The notes beneath the pieces are model-generated. The model saw nothing but the letters and a program-made list of their open reading frames with translations, searched no databases and was not told the DNA's origin. From Actinomyces radicidentis (GTDB taxonomy: Bacteria > Actinomycetota > Actinomycetes > Actinomycetales > Actinomycetaceae), in the NCBI RefSeq assembly GCF_001553565.1, contig NZ_CP014228.1, forward strand, positions 2,542,001 through 2,606,000: 64,000 nt of DNA, read 5' to 3'. Made by a program: the position numbers and the translations under genes. Of the stretch, positions 59,634 to 64,000 are shown piece by piece. Each line of letters begins with the position of its first letter. Within the stretch, counting starts at the first letter, position 1.

Positions 59634-61010
59634 TCAGAGCCGTGTGCCGTCCGGGATCTCGCCCGGGGCGCCCTCGGTGGTCACGTGCGCGTCACCGGTG
59701 GCGACGACGTCGGCGCCGAAGGTCCAGTCGCCCTCGACGGTGAGGCTCGTGGCGTCCTTGACGGACGGCGCGCCCTTCGGGAAGCGGGCCTCGAAGTCCT
59801 TGATCTTCTTGTAGGCGGACGGGTCGAGGCTCACCGTGCAGGCCTTCTCCGGGACCATCTGGAGCAGGCCGTCCTCGTCCACCTCGTAGGTGTCCGAACG
59901 GAGCAGCAGCAGGTCGTTCGTCGTCTTGACGGGGAGGAAGCGGCTGCGCGGCACCTCGACGGCCGTGGCGCCCTCGAAGGCCTCGACGGCGGCGCCCATC
60001 GCCGTCTCGAGCTGGAGGACCGGCGTCGAGGAGGAGTCCGCCGGGTCGACCGTCTTGGCGTTCTTGATGAGCGGCAGGCCGAGGATGCCCTTGCGCTCGA
60101 TGAGCGTGTCGCGCAGGACGACCAGGTCGAACCAGAGGTTGTTCGTGTGGAAGAACGGGTGGCGGAACTGGTCGGTGAAGTAGTGCATCTCGTCGGCCGG
60201 GGTCTGCGCCGTGTCGCGCAGGATGATGCGGCTGTCGGACTTGCGCACCGCGAGGTGGCCGCCCTTGACGTCCGCCGGGGTGCGGCGGCACATCTCCGGG
60301 GCGTACGGGGCTCCGGACGCCGCGAACCAGCCGGCCAGACGCGCCGAGGGGGCGGCCCCCAGGTTGTCCGAGTTCGAGGTCATCGCGTAGCGGAAGCCGC
60401 GCTCGATGAGGGCGTCGAGGACGCCGGAGGCGACGAGCGCCGTGTAGATGTCGCCGTGGCCCGGCGGGCACCACTCGAGCGACGGGTCCGCCTCCCATGT
60501 CACGGGGGTGAGGTCGTCGGCGCGGAGCTTGGGCTCGCGGTTCTGGAGGAAGTCGAGCGGGAGGCCGTCCACCGCGATACCCGGGTGCCCGGCGAGGGCC
60601 GCGAGGGTGTCCTCGCGGGTGCGGAAGGAGTTCATGAAGATGAGTGGGAGCTCGACGCCGTAGCGCTTGCGGGCTGCCATCACCTGGTCGACGAGGAGGT
60701 CGAGGAAGGACTTGCCGTCGCGGACCGGCAGGAGGGACTTGGCCCTGTCCATGCCCATCGAGGTGCCCAGTCCCCCGTTCAGCTTGATGAGGACGGTCTT
60801 GGACAGGGCCTCGCGGGCCTGCTCGTCGCTGATCTCGACGTCGTCGATGGAGTCGACCTCGGTGAGGGGCTCGATCGTGTCCTCGGGGATGAGGCCGGTC
60901 GCGCCGTCCTCGAGGGCCTTGTAGTAGTGGCTGAAGACGTCGATGGCCTGCTCGGCGACGCCGGCGTCGCGCATTTTGCTCTGGGCGGCAGTGAGTCCGT
61001 TCTCGCTCAT
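59634..61010 (-). CDS. UTP-glucose-1-phosphate uridylyltransferase, eukaryote-type (UGP2) family
   Basis: A 458-residue nucleotidyltransferase making UDP-glucose. LIKLNGGLGTSMGMDRAKSLLPV (in parts) is the nucleotide loop, followed by LIFMNSFRTREDTLAAL, CPPGHGDIYTAL, SNSDNLGAAPSA and HTNNLWFDL. The C-terminus is a left-handed beta-helix. This is the UGP2-type fold rather than bacterial GalU, as in bifidobacteria and some actinomycetes. Leaderless: TACCCT (61017-61022) six bases before ATG 61010. Confidence 0.92.
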   Translation of the reverse strand: MSENGLTAAQSKMRDAGVAEQAIDVFSHYYKALEDGATGLIPEDTIEPLTEVDSIDDVEISDEQAREALSKTVLIKLNGGLGTSMGMDRAKSLLPVRDGKSFLDLLVDQVMAARKRYGVELPLIFMNSFRTREDTLAALAGHPGIAVDGLPLDFLQNREPKLRADDLTPVTWEADPSLEWCPPGHGDIYTALVASGVLDALIERGFRYAMTSNSDNLGAAPSARLAGWFAASGAPYAPEMCRRTPADVKGGHLAVRKSDSRIILRDTAQTPADEMHYFTDQFRHPFFHTNNLWFDLVVLRDTLIERKGILGLPLIKNAKTVDPADSSSTPVLQLETAMGAAVEAFEGATAVEVPRSRFLPVKTTNDLLLLRSDTYEVDEDGLLQMVPEKACTVSLDPSAYKKIKDFEARFPKGAPSVKDATSLTVEGDWTFGADVVATGDAHVTTEGAPGEIPDGTRL

Positions 61011-61198
61011 GGCCACAGGGTACGTGCTCCGGCTGTTCGCCCGCTGAGACCCGACGACGTCGGCGGCCCCCCCTGAGCCGGGCTCCCCAGGGGCCGTGAC
61101 CGGACTGTTGTCCACACGGGGCGTTCTCCCCCTGTCCGGCGGCGACGGCTCCCCGTAGCCTCCCGGCAAGGACGCACCCCACGCCCAAGGAGCCCACG

Positions 61199-63922
61199 AT
61201 GACCCCGAGTCCCGCCTCCCCCGCGACCGGAGACCTCGACGAGATCCTGAGCCGCCTCTCGGTCATGGAGCAGAAGATCGACTGGATCGCCCACCGAGTC
61301 GCGCGCCCGGCCGCCGCCGACGCCGAGCACGAGGTCTCATGGCGTCCCCTCGCCACCGCCGTGGACCGTCCCGGTGAGGAGCCCACGCCGGCTGTTGGGC
61401 CGACGGGCCGTCGGGTCGCGCCCTCCCCGCGGCCCGCGGCGGCCTCCCAGCGCGCGCCGCAGTCGCTGGCCGCCCCGGCCCCGTACACCGGCGCGGAGGT
61501 CGCCCCGGCCCCGTACACCGGCGCGGAGGTCGCCCCGGACACCCGGAGCACCGTCCGGCAGGCCTACGCCGCCGCGCTCGCGCCGGGCGCGCAGACACCC
61601 CGTCCCGCAGCTCCCGCTGCAGTCCGCCTTGCCCCGGCCACTGCAGGCGCCGGCGCCCCCGTCGCGCGGCCCACCGCGTCGGGCCCGGAGTGGTGGGAGC
61701 GTGCCCGCCGCGAGGGGAACGTCGGCCGCTACCTCCTCTCGGGCGCCGCGGCGCTCCTCGTCCTCCTCGCCGCCGTCACCCTCCTGGCCCTCGTGTGGTC
61801 CTCGATTCCCGACGTCGTCAAGGTCGGCTCCCTCGAGCTCGTCGCCATCGGCCTGGTCGTCGGCGGCACGGTGCTCTCCTCGCGCCGTCCCGGCCAGCGC
61901 GTCGCCGCCGCCACGCTCACCGGCACCGGCGGGGCTCTCGGCTACGTCGCCGTCATCGGCGCCGTCCTCCTCCCTCTCGGCGTGCCCGTGCTCGCGGCCT
62001 TCGCGCTCCTGGCGGTGTGGGGCGCGATCCTCCTGGTCATCGCCCAGCGCTCCGAGCAGGCCCTCACCGCCGCGATCTCGAGCGTCGGCGCGATGGTCAC
62101 CACCGGCTTCGCCTCCTGGTTCGTCGACGCGCGCGGCGGCGACGCCGTCGGCACCTGGGCGGCGGTCGTCGTCTACCTCGTCGTGCTCGCGGTCCTCGGC
62201 AGCGTGCTCACCCGCCGCTCGGGCCCCCGCCCCTCCGAGGGCGCACCGGCCCTCGCGGCGATGGCGGCCACCTGCTTCACCGCCCTCGTCGTGCCGGGCC
62301 ACGTCCTGCGCACCGAGCCCGGGTGGCTCGGCCTCCTCCTCGCGCTCCTGCCCGTGGTGCTCGTGCACGCCCAGGTCCTCGAGGCTGCCCCCTCCCTGCG
62401 CGCCAGGGGCATCGCCTTCGCCGGGGTCCTCGACCTCGCGGTCAGCGGCTGCGCCCTCCTCATGGTCGCCGTGCGCGCCATCGGCGGCGGGCACGACCCC
62501 ATGACCGTGCTCGGTGCCGGGCTCGCCCTGCTGCTGGCGGTCGGTGCGGCGCTGCTCCTCCCCCGCGGCACGGCGGGGCTGCGTCGCAGCGCGGGCCTGA
62601 CCGCCCTCGTCGTCACCGGCCTCGTGGGGCTGTGCGCGACCGCGCTCGAGCCGAGACTCGTCCTCCTCGCGCTCGCCGCCTTGGTCCCGACGACGCTCGT
62701 GCTCGCCCGACTCGGTTCAGCGGTCAGCGTCGTCGTCGGCCCCGTGTGGGGCGCCGGTCTGCTCCTCACGCCGCACACGAGCACGACCGGCGACGTCCTC
62801 GTCCTCGTGAGCGCGCTGCTGAGCCTCGTCCTGGCGGTCGTCGCAGAGCACGAGCTCGCACCGCTCCCCGACGGGCCCGCCCGCGCACGTCCCGACGGGC
62901 AGCCGGCGACGACCGGTGCCGGGAACGCTCCCGCCACGGGGACGGCGTCTCCCGCGGCACTCCGCGCCGGGACGCTCACCGCGGCCGCCTGGCTGGCTGC
63001 TGTCACGATCGTCCTCACCGTGCCCGTCAGCCTCACCGTCATGCTCGACCGCGCCGGCGTCCTGGGAGAGGACGACGCCGCCCCGCTGGCGGTCCTGCTC
63101 ATCAGCCTCGCCACCGCCGGCGTCCTCGCCCTCGGCCTCCTCTCAGGCGGGGCGAGCCCCATGGGCCTCCTCACCGGTGTCCTCGCCGGCACCCGCCCCG
63201 GCGTCCGCGTCGTCGACGGTCGTGCCCTCGCGGCTCCCCAGGTCCCTGCGACCGGCGTCGTCGGAGCCCTCGCGCTCGGCGCGCTGGCCCTCACCGACCT
63301 CGCCGTCGCGGACGCGGGGGACGACCTCGTCTGGTCGGCGCTCCTCGTCGTCGTCGCCGCCGGGCTCACCGCGATGGCGGCCCGCTTCCTCATCCCGTGG
63401 GCCGACGAGGGCGCCGTCACGCTGGCGCTGGCCGGGCTCGCCTCCGTCGTCCTGTGGTGGTCCGTCTGCCTGCTCACCGGGCAGAGCCTCACGAGCGTGC
63501 TGCTCACCATCGTCATCCTGCTCACCGGCGCCGTCTGCGTCGTGGGCGGCTTCCGGGTCCGCGCGACGCTGCTGCGCCACTACGGCCTCGTCCTCGTCCT
63601 GCTCGCCGTCCTCAAGCTGGCCCTCCTCGACGTCGGAGCGCAGTCCTCCATGAGCCGTGTCGTCGCGCTCCTCGTCGCCGGCCTCATCTGCTTCGGCCTG
63701 TCGCTGGCCTACAACAAGGCCGCCGGGGACCTCGTCGGACCTCAGCAGTCCCAGACCCCTCTGAGCGCCGGGCGGGCGAGCGCCGACGCCGCAGGAGCGC
63801 CCGGGCCCGTTGCCGCCCCCGGATACCCGCAGGCGCCCACCGCGCAGGCCCCGCCGGCCTGGCGGCTGCCGAGCACCGGCACCGGTCAGGGCGACGAGCG
63901 CTTCCAACCGCCGAACCGCTAA
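61199..63922 (+). CDS. Large polytopic membrane protein (DUF2339-like)
   Basis: A 907-residue integral membrane protein. Residues 10-36 form a short amphipathic or coiled stretch (LDEILSRLSVMEQKIDWIAHRV in parts), 40-165 are Ala/Pro-rich with a 10-residue tandem repeat (APAPYTGAEV twice), and about 175-855 contain some 20 or more hydrophobic helices. The C-terminal 50 residues are Pro/Gln-rich. This layout matches DUF2339 proteins of unknown function. ATG 61199 has AAGGAG seven bases upstream. No neighbours suggest a role. Confidence 0.75.
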   Translation: MTPSPASPATGDLDEILSRLSVMEQKIDWIAHRVARPAAADAEHEVSWRPLATAVDRPGEEPTPAVGPTGRRVAPSPRPAAASQRAPQSLAAPAPYTGAEVAPAPYTGAEVAPDTRSTVRQAYAAALAPGAQTPRPAAPAAVRLAPATAGAGAPVARPTASGPEWWERARREGNVGRYLLSGAAALLVLLAAVTLLALVWSSIPDVVKVGSLELVAIGLVVGGTVLSSRRPGQRVAAATLTGTGGALGYVAVIGAVLLPLGVPVLAAFALLAVWGAILLVIAQRSEQALTAAISSVGAMVTTGFASWFVDARGGDAVGTWAAVVVYLVVLAVLGSVLTRRSGPRPSEGAPALAAMAATCFTALVVPGHVLRTEPGWLGLLLALLPVVLVHAQVLEAAPSLRARGIAFAGVLDLAVSGCALLMVAVRAIGGGHDPMTVLGAGLALLLAVGAALLLPRGTAGLRRSAGLTALVVTGLVGLCATALEPRLVLLALAALVPTTLVLARLGSAVSVVVGPVWGAGLLLTPHTSTTGDVLVLVSALLSLVLAVVAEHELAPLPDGPARARPDGQPATTGAGNAPATGTASPAALRAGTLTAAAWLAAVTIVLTVPVSLTVMLDRAGVLGEDDAAPLAVLLISLATAGVLALGLLSGGASPMGLLTGVLAGTRPGVRVVDGRALAAPQVPATGVVGALALGALALTDLAVADAGDDLVWSALLVVVAAGLTAMAARFLIPWADEGAVTLALAGLASVVLWWSVCLLTGQSLTSVLLTIVILLTGAVCVVGGFRVRATLLRHYGLVLVLLAVLKLALLDVGAQSSMSRVVALLVAGLICFGLSLAYNKAAGDLVGPQQSQTPLSAGRASADAAGAPGPVAAPGYPQAPTAQAPPAWRLPSTGTGQGDERFQPPNR
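61471..61530 (+). repeat. 30-bp in-frame tandem duplication
   Basis: 61471-61500 and 61501-61530 are identical, adding one copy of APAPYTGAEV to the hydrophilic region; a third partial unit (CGCCCCGGAC) follows. Confidence 0.9.
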
Positions 63923-64000
63923 CCGGTCCAACACCCGGACCACGGGCACCCGCCACCGCGTGCCCCTGGCCAGGAACGGCGAGCCGCCCGGTGGAGGGAT
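63923..64000. other. Window end, no gene seen
   Basis: A weak 6-bp hairpin GGGCAC/GTGCCC (63944-63965) may end transcription of the membrane-protein gene. Confidence 0.3.

Noticed and set aside
61471..61530. Possible CRISPR-like repeat
   Set aside because: Direct tandem duplication with no spacer, in frame in a coding gene.

Overview
The window is about 64 kb of very GC-rich, gene-dense DNA. It has frequent GTG (and one TTG) starts, four-base stop/start overlaps, and many genes whose only visible promoter is a TAnnnT-like -10 box 6-7 bases before the start codon, the pattern of leaderless actinobacterial mRNAs. The marker genes (garA-ftsR-bifunctional nuclease-MerR, parA-scpA-scpB-rluB-cmk/der, rapZ-yvcK-whiA, gap-pgk-tpiA-secG, zwf-opcA-pgl) point to Actinobacteria. 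The cmk-der fusion, the eukaryote-type UGPase and the dcuA-type dicarboxylate carrier suggest an Actinomycetaceae-like host (inference; no 16S gene is present). No CRISPR array, prophage, insertion sequence or replication origin was recognised.

Layout. 1-0.4 kb: decayed glycoside hydrolase family 32 gene. 0.4-8 kb: PiT phosphate transporter with a small coupled membrane protein and a PhoP-box-like repeat upstream, two MFS transporters, a lidless Hsp70-like protein and an aldo/keto reductase. 8-11 kb: MerR / bifunctional nuclease / ftsR / garA block. 11-19 kb: pepN, then gnd facing the zwf-opcA-pgl operon (oxidative pentose phosphate pathway). 19-31.5 kb: accessory enzymes: aldo/keto reductases, a secreted HNH nuclease, an S4 RNA-binding protein, an esterase, HAD phosphatase, P450-tagI pair, dcuA, START-like and cupin proteins, a non-classical SDR and an M1-like peptidase, ending with tRNA-Pro. 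31.7-43 kb: moeZ, pgi, cmk-der, tyrA, rluB, scpB, scpA, parA, xerD. 43-50 kb: secG, tpiA, pgk, gap, whiA, yvcK, rapZ. 50-59 kb: purT, an orphan 6-phospho-beta-glucosidase beside a deleted PTS permease gene, a molbindin, uvrC, a headless HAD gene, an ArsR-like regulator with an MFS exporter and a second, broken MFS gene. 59-64 kb: four tRNA genes, UGPase and a large DUF2339-type membrane protein.

How the genes work together. Most of the window is housekeeping carbon flow (pgi, zwf, opcA, pgl, gnd, gap, pgk, tpiA, UGPase, GarA), chromosome organisation (scpAB, parA, xerD) and cell-division control (ftsR, whiA, rapZ, yvcK). The clearest unusual theme is recent decay of peripheral sugar genes and transporters: a GH32 sucrose hydrolase, a beta-glucoside PTS permease, a HAD phosphatase and an MFS carrier are all present as frame-broken or internally deleted remnants next to intact neighbours. 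Other points worth checking are a DNA-3-methyladenine glycosylase that has lost three of four zinc ligands, an SDR lacking the Ser/Tyr/Lys active site, a membrane-anchored extracytoplasmic HNH nuclease, and strong hairpins after each gene of the gap-pgk-tpiA-secG series.
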